A stretch of 64,000 nt of DNA from Rickettsiales bacterium (GTDB taxonomy: Bacteria; Pseudomonadota; Alphaproteobacteria; Rickettsiales; UBA8987). A program made the translations under genes and the position numbers. The stretch is from positions 1-64,000 of the forward strand of contig JAHDCD010000002.1 of the NCBI GenBank assembly GCA_020630095.1. The letters run 5' to 3'. This document shows positions 19,633 to 32,538 of this stretch, piece after piece. The notes below the pieces were generated by a model, which saw only the letters and a list, made by a program, of their open reading frames with translations, made no database searches and was not told where the DNA came from. Each line of letters starts with the position of its first letter. The first letter of the stretch is position 1.

Positions 19633-21108
19633 ATGAAAGCATTAATTTCAGTATCTAATAAAGAAAACATTGTAGCTCTTGGCGAGTTTCTAGCCTCTAA
19701 AGGAGTAGAAATACTATCTACGGGCGGTACAGCAAAAGCATTACAAGAAGCAGGTGTAGACATCGTAAAAGTATCCGACTTCACAGGTTTCCCAGAAATA
19801 TTAGATGGACGCGTTAAGACCCTACAACCAAAAATCCACGGCGGTATATTAGCTAAAAACACTAAAGATCATAATGCCCAATTAGAACAACACGGCATTG
19901 AACGTATTGATATCGTAGTTGTTAACCTATACCCGTTTGAACAAACATTACAAAGCGGTGCAGATTTTGACACATGCATCGAAAATATTGATATCGGCGG
20001 CCCTGCTATGGTTCGCGCATCAGCTAAAAACCACGAAAATGTAATCATTCTAACTAACCCTAACCAGTATGATGAATTCATAGCTAATTTTGATAATGTA
20101 AGCGCAGAATTCAGAAAAAACCTAGCGCAGGCGGCATTTAAACATACATCTGAGTATGACTGGGCAATATCGCACTTCCTTGCAGGTGGTATTAAATCAC
20201 TAAGATATGGCGAAAACCCACACCAACCAGCTAGCCTAATAATTACCGACCCCAAAATGCCAAGCGTAGTAAACGCTAAACAAACGCAAGGTAAAGAATT
20301 ATCTTATAATAACATTGCCGATGCGGATGCCGCATTCGAACTAGCATCAGAGTTCGATGAGCCATGCGTTGCAATTATTAAACACGCTAACCCGTGCGGA
20401 ATCGCAATAGGCACAAACCTTGCAGAAGCTTACGATAAAGCCTTAGCTTGTGACTCAACATCTGCCTTCGGTGGCATATTCGCCTTTAATAAAGAAGTAA
20501 CGGCGGATGTAGCCGAAAAAATGGCTAAAATGTTCGCCGAAGTAGTTATTGCCCCTTCAGTATCAAATGAAGCTAAAGAATTATTCGCCAAGAAAAAGAA
20601 CTTACGCGTTTTAGAAACTGGCGAACTTCTACCACGCACCCACGATGGCAAAATATATAAAACCGTTAACGGCGGCCTACTAGTTCAAGAGCGTGATAAT
20701 CAACTATTTGAAAAACTAGAAACAGCAACAAAGCGTGAACCAACGGCAACTGAATTAACCGACCTTAAATTCGCCTTCGCAGTATGCAAACACGTTAAGT
20801 CAAACGCTATCGTTTACGTTAAAGATGGCGCAACTATCGGCATAGGCGCAGGACAAATGAGCCGCGTAGATTCCGCTGAATTCGGCGCATTAAAAGCCAA
20901 AAAATTAGAAAACGTAAGCCTTGAAGGCGCGGTTATGGCATCAGATGCATTCTTACCATTCTCCGACGGCCTAGAAAAAGCCGTTGAACTTGGCGTTAAA
21001 GCCGTAATTCAACCGGGTGGCTCAATGCGAGATAATGAAGTAATAGATTGCGCTAACGAAAACAACGTTGCCATGATATTCACCGGCACCCGCCACTTCA
21101 GGCACTAG
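19633..21108 (+). CDS. purH: Bifunctional AICAR formyltransferase / IMP cyclohydrolase
   Basis: PurH performs the last two steps of IMP synthesis. The N-terminal cyclohydrolase domain shows ALISVSNKE, LSTGGTA and FPEILDGRVKTLQPKIHGG. The formyltransferase domain carries the catalytic KHANPCG segment and ends with MIFTGTRHFRH. I choose the ATG at 19633 (492 residues) over an in-frame TTG six bases earlier. The protein is slightly shorter than the E. coli enzyme (529). purB lies at 42.5 kb, so the purine genes are scattered. Confidence 0.97.
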   Translation: MKALISVSNKENIVALGEFLASKGVEILSTGGTAKALQEAGVDIVKVSDFTGFPEILDGRVKTLQPKIHGGILAKNTKDHNAQLEQHGIERIDIVVVNLYPFEQTLQSGADFDTCIENIDIGGPAMVRASAKNHENVIILTNPNQYDEFIANFDNVSAEFRKNLAQAAFKHTSEYDWAISHFLAGGIKSLRYGENPHQPASLIITDPKMPSVVNAKQTQGKELSYNNIADADAAFELASEFDEPCVAIIKHANPCGIAIGTNLAEAYDKALACDSTSAFGGIFAFNKEVTADVAEKMAKMFAEVVIAPSVSNEAKELFAKKKNLRVLETGELLPRTHDGKIYKTVNGGLLVQERDNQLFEKLETATKREPTATELTDLKFAFAVCKHVKSNAIVYVKDGATIGIGAGQMSRVDSAEFGALKAKKLENVSLEGAVMASDAFLPFSDGLEKAVELGVKAVIQPGGSMRDNEVIDCANENNVAMIFTGTRHFRH

Positions 21109-21112
21109 TAAA

Positions 21113-22078
21113 TTAGATATTGTCTAGGAACTCGCGTTTTTCCATACATTTCTTATCTACCTTTACATGTAGATAAAGGTGGATTTTCTTGCCTAACAGC
21201 CTTTCCATGTCACGGCGAGCTTGCTCATTAACCTTTTTAATACGGGTGGCATTATCGCCAATAACTATCTTTTTCAATGTTTCACGTGAAACATAAATAA
21301 CCTGCTTAATAATAATATTTTTATCACCCTCGTCCCACTGCTCCGCCTCTACCATTATTTCATACGGAAGCTCTCGATCCAGATTCATCATCAATTTCTC
21401 GCGTGTAATCTCACGCGCTAAATCTTTAGGGTTCATATCTGTCATTTGCTCTGGTGGAAATAAATAATTCGGGAAATCCGCTTTTTTAGCAATTCCTTTA
21501 AGCATAGAATCAACACCATCTCCTGTTGTTGCAGATATAAAAAATATTTCCACAGGCTCAGGCGTGGTTTTGTCATTCCCGCGAAGGCGGGAATCTCCCT
21601 TAGGTCGACCCCCGAGATCCCCGCTTTCGCGGGGATGACACATCTTTTGCACTTGCTCAGCTAACTTGAGTAACTCAGTCTTATCAGATAATTTATCAAC
21701 CTTATTGAGCACAATTATATAATCTGAATCACGCTCCTGCACTCTTCTTAGAATAAAGTCTAAGAACTCTTCTTTACCTTTTAGCAACTTAATTACATCA
21801 ACTAGAACTATAACTAAATCAATGTCCTTAACTGAGGCCCAAGCGTGCTTCATCATCTCTTGGTCTATAGTTTTCTGTGGCTTAAATATCCCCGGAGTAT
21901 CAACAAATACACACTGGGTATCACCTACCATTTTAACGCCCATAATACGCCTACGCGTAGTTTGCAATTTCGGTGTAGTTATAGCTATTTTTGCGCCCAC
22001 AATTTGGTTCAGCAAAGTAGACTTACCTGCATTAGAACTGCCCAAAATAGTGCATATTATTGACTTCTCATTACTCAT
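21113..22078 (-). CDS. era: GTPase Era with an in-frame repeat insert
   Basis: Era is an essential GTPase that binds 16S rRNA during 30S maturation. G1 is GSSNAGKS (residues 13-20), and DTPG, NKVD and the C-terminal KH domain (YVSRETLKKIVIGDNATRIKK) follow. Residues about 147-169 (CHPRESGD...RLRGND) come from a family 1 palindromic repeat placed between the NKVD motif and the SAT segment of the G domain, so a surface loop should be longer than normal. A parS-like site lies in the KH domain. I place the start at the ATG at 22078. Confidence 0.96.
   Translation of the reverse strand: MSNEKSIICTILGSSNAGKSTLLNQIVGAKIAITTPKLQTTRRRIMGVKMVGDTQCVFVDTPGIFKPQKTIDQEMMKHAWASVKDIDLVIVLVDVIKLLKGKEEFLDFILRRVQERDSDYIIVLNKVDKLSDKTELLKLAEQVQKMCHPRESGDLGGRPKGDSRLRGNDKTTPEPVEIFFISATTGDGVDSMLKGIAKKADFPNYLFPPEQMTDMNPKDLAREITREKLMMNLDRELPYEIMVEAEQWDEGDKNIIIKQVIYVSRETLKKIVIGDNATRIKKVNEQARRDMERLLGKKIHLYLHVKVDKKCMEKREFLDNI
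21278..21293. promoter_or_regulatory. parS-like site 2 (in era)
   Basis: A perfect 16-base palindrome, TGTTTCACGTGAAACA, identical to the canonical bacterial parS. It is read as VSRET in the KH domain. Confidence 0.85.
21571..21641. repeat. Palindromic repeat, family 1, inside era
   Basis: Two hairpins in tandem, GTCATTCCCGCG...CGGGAATCTC and GAGATCCCCGC...GCGGGGATGAC, with GTCAT/ATGAC inverted ends. It is in frame and encodes about 23 extra residues. Confidence 0.92.
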
Positions 22079-22134
22079 AAAGCTTAACGCTTGACACACT
22101 AGCCCTAAATAATGTATAAAGCACGCTCTAAATT

Positions 22135-22242
22135 ATTGTGGTTGCCGCGAGGCAAGCACCAAAACAAGCTTGAGCTTGTTTTGCACGCATGAGCTTTAGC
22201 GAGTGCAGTGAATAGTAAAAGTTCTAATTAGAACTTTTACAA
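22135..22242. repeat. Consecutive-hairpin repeat, copy 2
   Basis: Four elements lie in a row: TTGCC-GCGA-GGCAA (22142-22155), ACAAGC-TTGA-GCTTGT (22164-22179), a GCAC...GTGC pair (about 22183-22206), and a perfect 26-base palindrome (22215-22240) built on GTAAAAGTTC. It lies in the leader region of rpmJ and upstream of era on the other strand. Confidence 0.6.
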
Positions 22243-22261
22243 CAAACTAAAGGTAACTAAA

Positions 22262-22387
22262 ATGAAAGTATTAAGCTCATTAAAATCTGCAAAAAACCGC
22301 GATAAGAACTGCAAAATCGTTAAACGTAAAGGCAGAATCTACGTTATCAATAAATTAAAGCCCCGTATGAAGGCTCGCCAAGGGTAG
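22262..22387 (+). CDS. rpmJ: 50S ribosomal protein L36 (RpmJ), zinc-free type
   Basis: A 41-residue basic protein starting [20 protein letters not shown] and ending RMKARQG. This is the proteobacterial YkgO-like form of L36. It keeps only one cysteine (C17), so it lacks the zinc ribbon of the C+ form and should work without zinc. An AAAGGT purine stretch lies ten bases before the ATG. It is a single gene divergent from era. The region from its stop to pccB (199 bases) has AT-rich promoter-like sequence but no gene. Confidence 0.93.
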   Translation: MKVLSSLKSAKNRDKNCKIVKRKGRIYVINKLKPRMKARQG

Positions 22388-22586
22388 TACCTTTTTTATT
22401 GGCATAAATTAATATAGTTGTATAAAGTTTCAGTGGCTTGATTGTGTCGTAATATAATATGTTTATGTTATTTCTAGGCATTTTCGAGCGAAAAAATTAT
22501 ATAAAATTTTGGTACATGTGGTGCATATTCCCCAATTTTTATGATTTTTGTAGCCGGAAAGGGCAGAAATAACAAAACTTTATTAT

Positions 22587-24125
22587 ATGACGACACAATC
22601 TAAATCTATTGTTCAAAGAATTGAAGAAAAACGTCAATCAGCACGCTTAGGTGGTGGTGAAAAACGTATTGATGCTCAACACGAGCGTGGCAAACTAACT
22701 GCACGTGAACGTATTGATGTACTTCTAGACCCTAACTCATTCGAAGAATATGGCATGTTTGTAGAACACCGTAACACGGAGTTCGGCATGGCTGACAAGA
22801 AAACACCAGGTGATGGCGTTGTAACTGGCTCAGGTACAATCAACGGCAGACTAGTTTTCGTTTATTCACAAGATTTCACAGTACTTGGTGGATCGATGAG
22901 TGAAGCTAACGCTAAAAAAATATGTTCAATAATGGACAAAGCCGTACAAGTTGGCGCACCAGTAATTGGCATAAATGATTCCGGCGGCGCAAGAATCCAA
23001 GAAGGTGTAGACTCATTAGGTGGCTACGGCGAAATTTTTCAACGCAATGTTTGGGCATCTGGCGTTGTACCACAAATTTCTTTAATCATGGGGCCATGTG
23101 CAGGTGGCGCGGTATACTCACCGGCATTAACTGACTTCACATTCATGGTTAAGAACAACTCATACATGTTCGTAACCGGCCCCGACGTTGTAGAAACAGT
23201 AACTCACGAAAAATTAACTCAGGAAGAATTAGGTGGTGCAAAATTGCATACATCAAAAACTGGTGTAGCGGATCAAGCCTTTGAAAATGACATCGACGCT
23301 TTATACGAAATCCGCAGACTAGTTAATTTCCTGCCACTTTCTAACCGCTCTGGCTCACCAAAGCGCGAAACAGAAGATTACGCAGACCGCTTAGAATTAT
23401 CCCTAAACACCCTGATTCCAGACAATCCTAATAAGCCGTACAACATGATGGAACTTATTGAAAAGATTGTCGATGAAGGCGATTTTTTCGAAATCCAACC
23501 AGATTACGCACGTAACATTATTTGTGGTTTCGGCCGCATGAACGGCAAAACTGTCGGCTTCGTAGCTAACCAGCCAATGGTACTTGCCGGCTGTTTAGAT
23601 ATCGACTCATCACGTAAAGCAGCCCGCTTCATACGTTTCTGCGACTCAATGGAAATCCCATTAGTAACATTGGTAGACGTTCCAGGTTTCCTACCCGGCA
23701 GATACCAAGAGCATAACGGTATTATCAAGCACGGCGCAAAATTATTATACGCATACGCGGAAGCTACTGTTCCAAAAATAACTATCATTACTCGTAAAGC
23801 CTATGGCGGTGCATATATCGTAATGAACTCTAAGCACTTACGCGGCGACCTTAACTACGCATGGGCAGATGCCGAAATTGCTGTAATGGGCGCAGAAGGC
23901 GCAGTAAAAGTACTACATCGTAAAGCATCTGAAACAGAAATTAAGGAGCTGAAAGAAGATTACGAAGAGAAATTCTCTAACCCATTCTACGCAGCATCTC
24001 GTGGCTTTATTGACGATGTAATTACCCCGCAAAATACACGTTCTCGCATCATTAAAGGTCTGAACTTCTTGGCTAATAAGAAAGTAGACGTGCCATACAA
24101 AAAGCACGACAACTTACCACTATAA
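22587..24125 (+). CDS. pccB: Propionyl-CoA carboxylase beta chain
   Basis: This is the carboxyltransferase subunit of a biotin-dependent acyl-CoA carboxylase, most like propionyl-CoA carboxylase (512 residues). Family blocks present include the N-terminal [10 protein letters not shown]-like segment, [11 protein letters not shown], the oxyanion-hole region [12 protein letters not shown] and the C-terminal [11 protein letters not shown]. It would convert propionyl-CoA to methylmalonyl-CoA with PccA, which is not in this window. A family 2 repeat begins three bases after its stop codon. Confidence 0.94.
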   Translation: MTTQSKSIVQRIEEKRQSARLGGGEKRIDAQHERGKLTARERIDVLLDPNSFEEYGMFVEHRNTEFGMADKKTPGDGVVTGSGTINGRLVFVYSQDFTVLGGSMSEANAKKICSIMDKAVQVGAPVIGINDSGGARIQEGVDSLGGYGEIFQRNVWASGVVPQISLIMGPCAGGAVYSPALTDFTFMVKNNSYMFVTGPDVVETVTHEKLTQEELGGAKLHTSKTGVADQAFENDIDALYEIRRLVNFLPLSNRSGSPKRETEDYADRLELSLNTLIPDNPNKPYNMMELIEKIVDEGDFFEIQPDYARNIICGFGRMNGKTVGFVANQPMVLAGCLDIDSSRKAARFIRFCDSMEIPLVTLVDVPGFLPGRYQEHNGIIKHGAKLLYAYAEATVPKITIITRKAYGGAYIVMNSKHLRGDLNYAWADAEIAVMGAEGAVKVLHRKASETEIKELKEDYEEKFSNPFYAASRGFIDDVITPQNTRSRIIKGLNFLANKKVDVPYKKHDNLPL

Positions 24126-24127
24126 TT

Positions 24128-24227
24128 CGTCATCGCGAGGAACGTAGTGACGCGGCGATCCATCAAGAGATTTATACTCTTGGAAAGATCTGTTGATAGA
24201 TTGCTTCGCCTAAAGGCTCGCAATGAC
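24128..24227. repeat. Palindromic repeat, family 2, between pccB and a SnoaL-like gene
   Basis: Ends CGTCATCGCGAGG and GGCTCGCAATGAC form the inverted pair. The middle holds GATCCATCAAGAG and GATAGATTGCTTCG, as in the copy within the PfpI-like gene. It fills the convergent gap exactly, ending two bases before the next stop codon. Confidence 0.9.
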
Positions 24228-24229
24228 AA

Positions 24230-24625
24230 CTAACCTTCCCTATGAAGTGATGAATGGTGCAAAGCAATCTTGCCATCAATAATTGTCATAGTAAAATCAG
24301 CGGTAACTGACTCACCTGCATTATCGGTAAATGTAGGATTAACAGTAATAACCGTTACATTACCATGCTCAACTGAGGTATAATTACTATACTCAACCTT
24401 CACCCACGGACGCAACGCAAAGCCACCATCAGTAGTTATTTTACCTTTAATAAAGTACGAAAGTATATCCTCATGCCCTTTTCTAAAAGATGTCTCACCT
24501 AGGGCCAGAGTCGGCTTCATCAACGCATCTTCATGGTATAAGCTTTCTACAAAATCCTTACCCTGCAGCTCACCTTTACCAACCTTTATTAACCCCTCCG
24601 CCCATTTATTTAAAATATTATTCAT
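24230..24625 (-). CDS. SnoaL/DUF4440-like small protein
   Basis: I choose the ATG at 24625 (131 residues, MNNILNKWAEGL...); a longer start at 24670 touches the divergent gene. The helix-strand layout, with NILNKWAEGLIKVGKGE at the N-terminus, the YHEDALMKPTLA segment and the closing IIDGKIALHHSS, resembles the SnoaL/NTF2-like fold of the SgcJ type. Proteins of this fold bind or isomerise small hydrophobic molecules, but no function can be assigned. Confidence 0.65.
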   Translation of the reverse strand: MNNILNKWAEGLIKVGKGELQGKDFVESLYHEDALMKPTLALGETSFRKGHEDILSYFIKGKITTDGGFALRPWVKVEYSNYTSVEHGNVTVITVNPTFTDNAGESVTADFTMTIIDGKIALHHSSLHREG

Positions 24626-24670
24626 ACAATTATATTGACTTAGTGAAACTTTAGAAACTATTAGAGCCAT

Positions 24671-25078
24671 ATGAAAGAATGGTCTAGAATAATATTAGAG
24701 TGGCTTCAAATTATATTCTGTATAGTTGGATGTATTTTCTTATTTGTTGTAATAGCTAATGAATTCTCATCAGGGGAAATACACAATACAAACACTTCCG
24801 ACTATTCACTGGCATTGTTAGAAACATTTCTTGTAGGGGTTGGTATCCTGCTTGCAGTACTTGGAATTTTTGGTTATACTCAGATTCAAACCATGGCAGA
24901 GAATAAAGCCAAGAAAGCCGCTGAGAACAGAGTAGACGAATTATTCATTGAATTAAAACTTAGTGAAAAGATAGAAAAAATAGTAAAAAACAGCATACCT
25001 AATGCTGATTTCATTAAACATCCAGAAATAGGTCAAAAAGATCTTGAAGAACTAGAAGCTGAGCCTGAGGATAAATAA
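24671..25078 (+). CDS. Two-helix membrane protein paired with an ImmA/IrrE gene
   Basis: I do not recognise this 135-residue protein. It has two hydrophobic helices (about residues 8-30 and 48-70) and then a charged, coiled-coil-like tail (MAENKAKKAAENRVDEL...) ending in an acidic stretch (LEELEAEPEDK). It ends one base before an ImmA/IrrE-like peptidase gene and the two should be co-transcribed. A role as membrane sensor or substrate of the peptidase is a guess from the pairing. Confidence 0.6.
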   Translation: MKEWSRIILEWLQIIFCIVGCIFLFVVIANEFSSGEIHNTNTSDYSLALLETFLVGVGILLAVLGIFGYTQIQTMAENKAKKAAENRVDELFIELKLSEKIEKIVKNSIPNADFIKHPEIGQKDLEELEAEPEDK

Positions 25079-25079
25079 A

Positions 25080-28265
<3,186 letters not shown>

Positions 28266-28266
<1 letters not shown>

Positions 28267-29063
28267 TACGCCACTTCCTCTTTTGTGTTAGAATAACCTT
28301 CCCTATCTAAAAACTCGCGTGCAAACTCAATATAAGCAACACTACCCGCACAATTCACATCATATAAAAGCACTGGTTTACCAAAACTTGGCGCCTCAGG
28401 TAATTTAACGTTACGCGGAATATGCGTTTTATATACCAAATTCCCCAAATTATCGCGCACATCACGCTCTACCTCATATGTAAGCTTATTTCGTCTATCA
28501 TACATAGTTAGCAAAATACCTGAAATCTTAAGCCTATTATTTAAACTCTCTTTAACAAGCTTAACTGTATTCAATAAATGCGCTAAACCTTCCAGCGCAA
28601 AAAACTCACATTGCAATGGAATTAAAACCGATTCCGACGCCGCCAAAGCATTAACTGTAAGTAAATTCAACGAAGGCGGCGTATCGAATATAATATAATC
28701 GTAATTATCCAATTCTTGAAATTTCTGTAGAGCCTTTTTAATCAAAAACTCACGTCCATTAAATTGCGATAATTCAATATCAATCGCTGATAAGTCCAAT
28801 GTTGCAGGAATTATATCTAACCCCTGCACTTCCGTGCTATAAATTAGTTCAATTAGGTTTTTGCGCGAAGTAAAAATATCATAAGATGAATTAGCACGCG
28901 CACCTTGCTCAATGCCAAAACCAGTAGATGCATTGCCTTGAGAATCAAGGTCGATAACCAACACCTTCAAACCAGATGCAGCAATAGCAGTAGACAAATT
29001 AACCGCTGTAGTAGTTTTACCCACACCACCCTTTTGATTCGCTATTGTAATAATTTTAGGCAT
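28266..29063 (-). CDS. parA: Chromosome partitioning ATPase ParA
   Basis: ParA is the Walker-type ATPase that moves ParB-parS complexes along the nucleoid. The deviant Walker A KGGVGKTT lies at residues 10-17, followed by DLDSQGNAS and the FDTPPSLN Walker B region. Length is 265. It lies between rsmG and parB with overlaps of 8 bases and 1 base, giving the classic rsmG-parA-parB order near the origin. Confidence 0.98.
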
Positions 29064-29718
29064 TTTTAACTTCCGAAATTTCCGCTATTAAGGTCCCATT
29101 TTCAGGGCGTTTCGTATTATTAACGCTGTAAGTATTTATATCAAATGAATAATTCACTTTTGCCTCTTCCATTTCACTTGACAAATTATTACCCTTTAAA
29201 AGCAAGTACTTATTTGGGCTGAATTTTTGACTTAAATCGAAAATATTTTTTAAACTAGCAAAGAACCGCGCCGTGATTACTAAGTTAGCAACATCATTTG
29301 CGGTATTGTCATTCCCGCGCAGGCGGGAATCTCCTGTTAAGGCTTCTAAAAGATCCCCACTTTCGTGGGGATGACAAAACATAAATTTATCAACATCTTC
29401 TATTCTGCTACAATGAATATGAAAATTATCTAAAGAAAGCTCTCGTTTCACCTCTTCTAAGAACATGCATCTTTTCATTCTAGACTCTACCGCATGCACC
29501 TCAATATCATCTCTAACAATTGCCAAAACAACTGCAGGCAATCCAGCGCCAGATCCCAAATCTACCACAACCGCATTAGCAGGAATCTTTTCTGCTAAAG
29601 CTAAACAATCTATAAAATGATACCCATGCACATCATGCAGAGTATCTCGCGATATCATATTATGTCGCTGACTCCATCTGATAAGCAAATCTTTATATTT
29701 ATTTAGTTTACTCTGCAT
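29056..29718 (-). CDS. rsmG: 16S rRNA m7G527 methyltransferase with an in-frame repeat insert
   Basis: RsmG (GidB) methylates G527 of 16S rRNA using SAM. The SAM-binding loop VVDLGSGAGLPAVVLA (about residues 50-65) and HFIDCLALAEKIP are typical. Residues about 115-137 (CHPHESGD...RLRGND) come from a family 1 palindromic repeat in the C-terminal half of the Rossmann domain, before VITARFFASL. I choose the ATG at 29718; an upstream in-frame GTG at 29733 is possible. It overlaps parA by 8 bases. Confidence 0.93.
   Translation of the reverse strand: MQSKLNKYKDLLIRWSQRHNMISRDTLHDVHGYHFIDCLALAEKIPANAVVVDLGSGAGLPAVVLAIVRDDIEVHAVESRMKRCMFLEEVKRELSLDNFHIHCSRIEDVDKFMFCHPHESGDLLEALTGDSRLRGNDNTANDVANLVITARFFASLKNIFDLSQKFSPNKYLLLKGNNLSSEMEEAKVNYSFDINTYSVNNTKRPENGTLIAEISEVKNA
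29307..29376. repeat. Palindromic repeat, family 1, inside rsmG
   Basis: GTCATTCCCGCGC...GCGGGAATCTCC and GATCCCCAC...GTGGGGATGAC form two hairpins with GTCAT/ATGAC ends. The second hairpin has compensating changes compared with the era copy (CCCCAC/GTGGGG). It encodes about 23 residues in frame. Confidence 0.92.
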
Positions 29719-29778
29719 TTTTAATTGTCGCACGCGCCAGCAAAACCGGTTCCCACTTTTGCGGCGCTTCGCTCCTTA

Positions 29779-29794
29779 TGTTTCACGTGAAACC
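29779..29794. promoter_or_regulatory. parS-like site 4 (upstream of rsmG)
   Basis: TGTTTCACGTGAAACC, one mismatch at the last base. It is the only one of the ten sites outside a coding sequence, 61 bases upstream of the rsmG-parA-parB operon start. Confidence 0.8.
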
Positions 29795-29806
29795 ATATTA
29801 TATAGT

Positions 29807-29919
29807 AAATTCCAATTTATAATGCGTTAGCATTTAAATTTGGATTTACTATCAAACCAAGCTTGAGCTTGGTTTGCATTGCAAAGCAATGAACCTAATT
29901 TACACATAGTGTAAATTAG
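29807..29919. repeat. Consecutive-hairpin repeat, copy 3
   Basis: Elements in order: an inverted pair AAATTCCAATTTA/TAAATTTGGATTT enclosing ATGC/GCAT, CCAAGC-TTGA-GCTTGG (29857-29872), CATTGC-AAA-GCAATG (29877-29891), and a perfect 25-base hairpin with 11-bp arms starting CTAATTTACAC (29895-29919). This is the best preserved copy. It fills most of the gap between mnmG and rsmG. Confidence 0.65.
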
Positions 29920-29967
29920 AATAGAATATAACTCTTACTCCACTTAATTATAAGCTTCTCGTATTTA

Positions 29968-31929
29968 TTAAGCTTTTCTTGCATTCTTCCCCTGATGCCT
30001 TCTCTGAATATGAACCATTATTGCTGTAACCGCCGCAGGTGTAACACCGGATATACGCGATGCTCCGCCAATAGTAGCCGGCGCAATTCGCTTTAACTTC
30101 TCCTTAACTTCATTAGATAAACTATCTAACTCGTCATAGTTTATATCTGTAGGAATACGCACATTCTCTTCCTTTTTAAACGCTAGAATATCTGCTTGCT
30201 GTCTTTTTATATAAGGCTCATACATTGACTGTATTTCTACCTGTTGCCAAATTTTATTTAAAAGCGCATCGTCATTGCGAGCGCTAGCGAAGCAATCCAG
30301 TGATCTCTGTTCTTGGCTAGATTTCTGGATTGCTTCGTCGCTTTGCTCCTCGCAATGACGTAAGATATCTATCACCTTTTCACGTGTAACATTATTTGCA
30401 CTTATTAACTCATATAATGAACGTTTAATACCATCTTGATTAATCTTTATACCATAATCAGCCAGCTGATTCGGCGAGAACTTCTTAGCTTGTAATAAAC
30501 CTTTTAACTCATCAAATTTAGCTAATTTATTAGTAAAATAATCTATACGCTCTTGCCCACAAATATCAGCATCAATAGCCTTCTGCGTTAAGCGTAAATC
30601 AGCATTATCCGAACGTAAAAACAGCCTATATTCCGCACGAGATGTAAACATTCTATAAGGCTCTTTTGTACCAAGCGTAATTAAATCATCAATTAATACG
30701 CCAATATACGCATCTGCCCTATCTAAGGTAAATTCTTGCGCCTTCAATTTCAGCCCTGCATTTAAACCTGCAATTAAACCTTGAGCGCCAGCTTCTTCAT
30801 AGCCAGTTGTACCATTAATCTGCCCAGCCAAATATAAACCATCAACTTTCTTAACCTCTAACGTGCGCCTTAACTCACGCGGGTCAACAAAGTCATATTC
30901 AATCGCATACCCATATTCAGTAATTACCGCATTCTCAAACCCATCAATATTCTTAACAATATCATCTTGAACATCTGTAGGTAACGAAGTGGAAATACCA
31001 TTAGGGTACACCAAATCAGAGTCCAACCCTTCAGGCTCAATAAACACCCTATGTCTATCATGGTGCGCAAAACGCACCACCTTATCCTCAATTGAAGGGC
31101 AATAGCGCGGCCCAGTAGATTCAATCTGTCCATTATACATAGGCGAACGCTCTAGATTATCCGTTATCGCCTTATGTGAAGCCTCAGTAGTATAAGTTAC
31201 CCAACATTTTATCTGAGGCACCTCAACGCGCTCAGTTAATTCAGAAAATGGCACAGGAATTTCATCCCCACCCTGCTCTTCAACTTTGGAATAATCTATT
31301 GAATCTATTCTAATTCTCGCAGGTGTACCCGTCTTAAGCCTATCCATATCCAACCCAAGTGAATATAACGTATCAGATAATCCAATGGCTGGTGCCTCTC
31401 CTACTCTGCCCGCAGGAATTCTATCTTCCCCGCGATGAATCATACCCTTCAAGAAAGTGCCCGTTGTAAGCACCACAGCCTTACATTTTATCTCCTCACC
31501 ACTCTTTAAAATAACCCCTTCTACTCTTCCACCCTTCTTTCCTTCTAACTTTAAATCCTCTACCTCACCTTCAATAACCTTTAAATTCGGATAGTCTAAA
31601 ATAATATCCTGCATCGCCTGCTTATATAATTTCCTATCCGCTTGCGCTCTAGGTCCCCAAACCGCTGGCCCTTTAGATGAATTAAGCATTTTGTAATGAA
31701 TCCCCGCTTTATCAATAACACGTGCCATTACACCATCTAAAGCATCAATCTCACGCACTAACGTACCCTTAGCAATCCCACCTATTGCAGGGTTACAGCT
31801 CATTTCACCTATCGTAGCAATTTTATGAGTCACTAACGCAGTTTTAGCACCAGTACGCGCTGCAGCACACGCCGCCTCACAACCCGCATGTCCGCCACCA
31901 ATTATTATAACATCAAAATTCATTGCCAT
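29968..31929 (-). CDS. mnmG: tRNA uridine-5-carboxymethylaminomethyl synthesis enzyme MnmG with repeat insert
   Basis: MnmG (GidA) uses FAD and, with MnmE, modifies U34 of certain tRNAs. The dinucleotide-binding motif [10 protein letters not shown] lies near residue 12, and the family blocks [14 protein letters not shown] and [17 protein letters not shown] are present. Residues about 524-553 ([11 protein letters not shown]...ASARNDD) come from a family 2 palindromic repeat in the C-terminal region, making it longer (653) than usual (about 620). Its partner mnmE lies 2 kb away on the same strand. Confidence 0.97.
   Translation of the reverse strand: MAMNFDVIIIGGGHAGCEAACAAARTGAKTALVTHKIATIGEMSCNPAIGGIAKGTLVREIDALDGVMARVIDKAGIHYKMLNSSKGPAVWGPRAQADRKLYKQAMQDIILDYPNLKVIEGEVEDLKLEGKKGGRVEGVILKSGEEIKCKAVVLTTGTFLKGMIHRGEDRIPAGRVGEAPAIGLSDTLYSLGLDMDRLKTGTPARIRIDSIDYSKVEEQGGDEIPVPFSELTERVEVPQIKCWVTYTTEASHKAITDNLERSPMYNGQIESTGPRYCPSIEDKVVRFAHHDRHRVFIEPEGLDSDLVYPNGISTSLPTDVQDDIVKNIDGFENAVITEYGYAIEYDFVDPRELRRTLEVKKVDGLYLAGQINGTTGYEEAGAQGLIAGLNAGLKLKAQEFTLDRADAYIGVLIDDLITLGTKEPYRMFTSRAEYRLFLRSDNADLRLTQKAIDADICGQERIDYFTNKLAKFDELKGLLQAKKFSPNQLADYGIKINQDGIKRSLYELISANNVTREKVIDILRHCEEQSDEAIQKSSQEQRSLDCFASARNDDALLNKIWQQVEIQSMYEPYIKRQQADILAFKKEENVRIPTDINYDELDSLSNEVKEKLKRIAPATIGGASRISGVTPAAVTAIMVHIQRRHQGKNARKA
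30270..30360. repeat. Palindromic repeat, family 2, inside mnmG
   Basis: CGTCATTGCGAGCGCTAGCG...GCTCCTCGCAATGACG gives inverted ends, with GAAGCAATCCAG and CTGGATTGCTTCG as a second inverted pair inside. It is about 91 bases, in frame, and adds about 30 residues. Confidence 0.92.
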
Positions 31930-32026
31930 ACTTATACCATCCCTACAATTTAAAGTCCATAAAAGGGCTTGCGTTGGTTAAAAATACTGCTAACGCTTAT
32001 CTACTAACAAATTCAAGGAGATTAAA

Positions 32027-32536
32027 ATGGACTTAATGGCATTATTACAACAAGGCGGAAACGGAAACTTAATCGGCAATCTAGCTAAACAATTTGGCGT
32101 TAGCGAAAGCCAAGTAAATCAACTAGTAGGACAAGCTGCACCAAAGCTTGCACGCGGTATTGGTCAAGAAATCAATCGCAATAATGGTGATGACAGCATT
32201 CTTAATGCAATCCAAAACGGCGATTTAGTAAAATATACTGATACAACAGATGAAGATCCATCTATCGGTAACAACTTACTAGGCAAAGTTTTCTCAGGCT
32301 CACAACAAAACAGAATGGCTAACCAACTTTCAAGAAAGTCTGGTATTGGTTCTAACGTTGTTCAACAAATGCTTCCAACTTTACTTACATCTTTATTAGG
32401 TAATGCAGGTAATCAAGCACAATCACAAGGCCTAAGCTCTGCAGGTTCTATCGCTGGTTTATTAGGTGGCGGACGCTCAGGCAATAAGCTAGGCGGCATA
32501 ATGAAGCTAGTTGGTGGCCTACTTGGTAAAAGATAA
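32027..32536 (+). CDS. DUF937 domain protein
   Basis: A 169-residue protein with an N-terminal helix pair (LAKQFGVSESQVNQLVGQAAPKL), a second similar unit (MANQLSRKSGIGSNVVQQMLPTLL) and a Gly-rich end (LLGGGRSGNKLGG). This matches DUF937, a YidB-like family of unknown function. It is one of few genes here with a clear Shine-Dalgarno (AAGGAG, eight bases before the ATG). It is convergent with mnmE, with two bases between the stops. Confidence 0.85.
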   Translation: MDLMALLQQGGNGNLIGNLAKQFGVSESQVNQLVGQAAPKLARGIGQEINRNNGDDSILNAIQNGDLVKYTDTTDEDPSIGNNLLGKVFSGSQQNRMANQLSRKSGIGSNVVQQMLPTLLTSLLGNAGNQAQSQGLSSAGSIAGLLGGGRSGNKLGGIMKLVGGLLGKR

Positions 32537-32538
32537 TT

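Noticed and set aside
30376-30391. Weak parS-like CTTTTCACGTGTAACA in mnmG
   Set aside because: It has at least three mismatches, and palindromy is poor. It is not counted among the ten sites.
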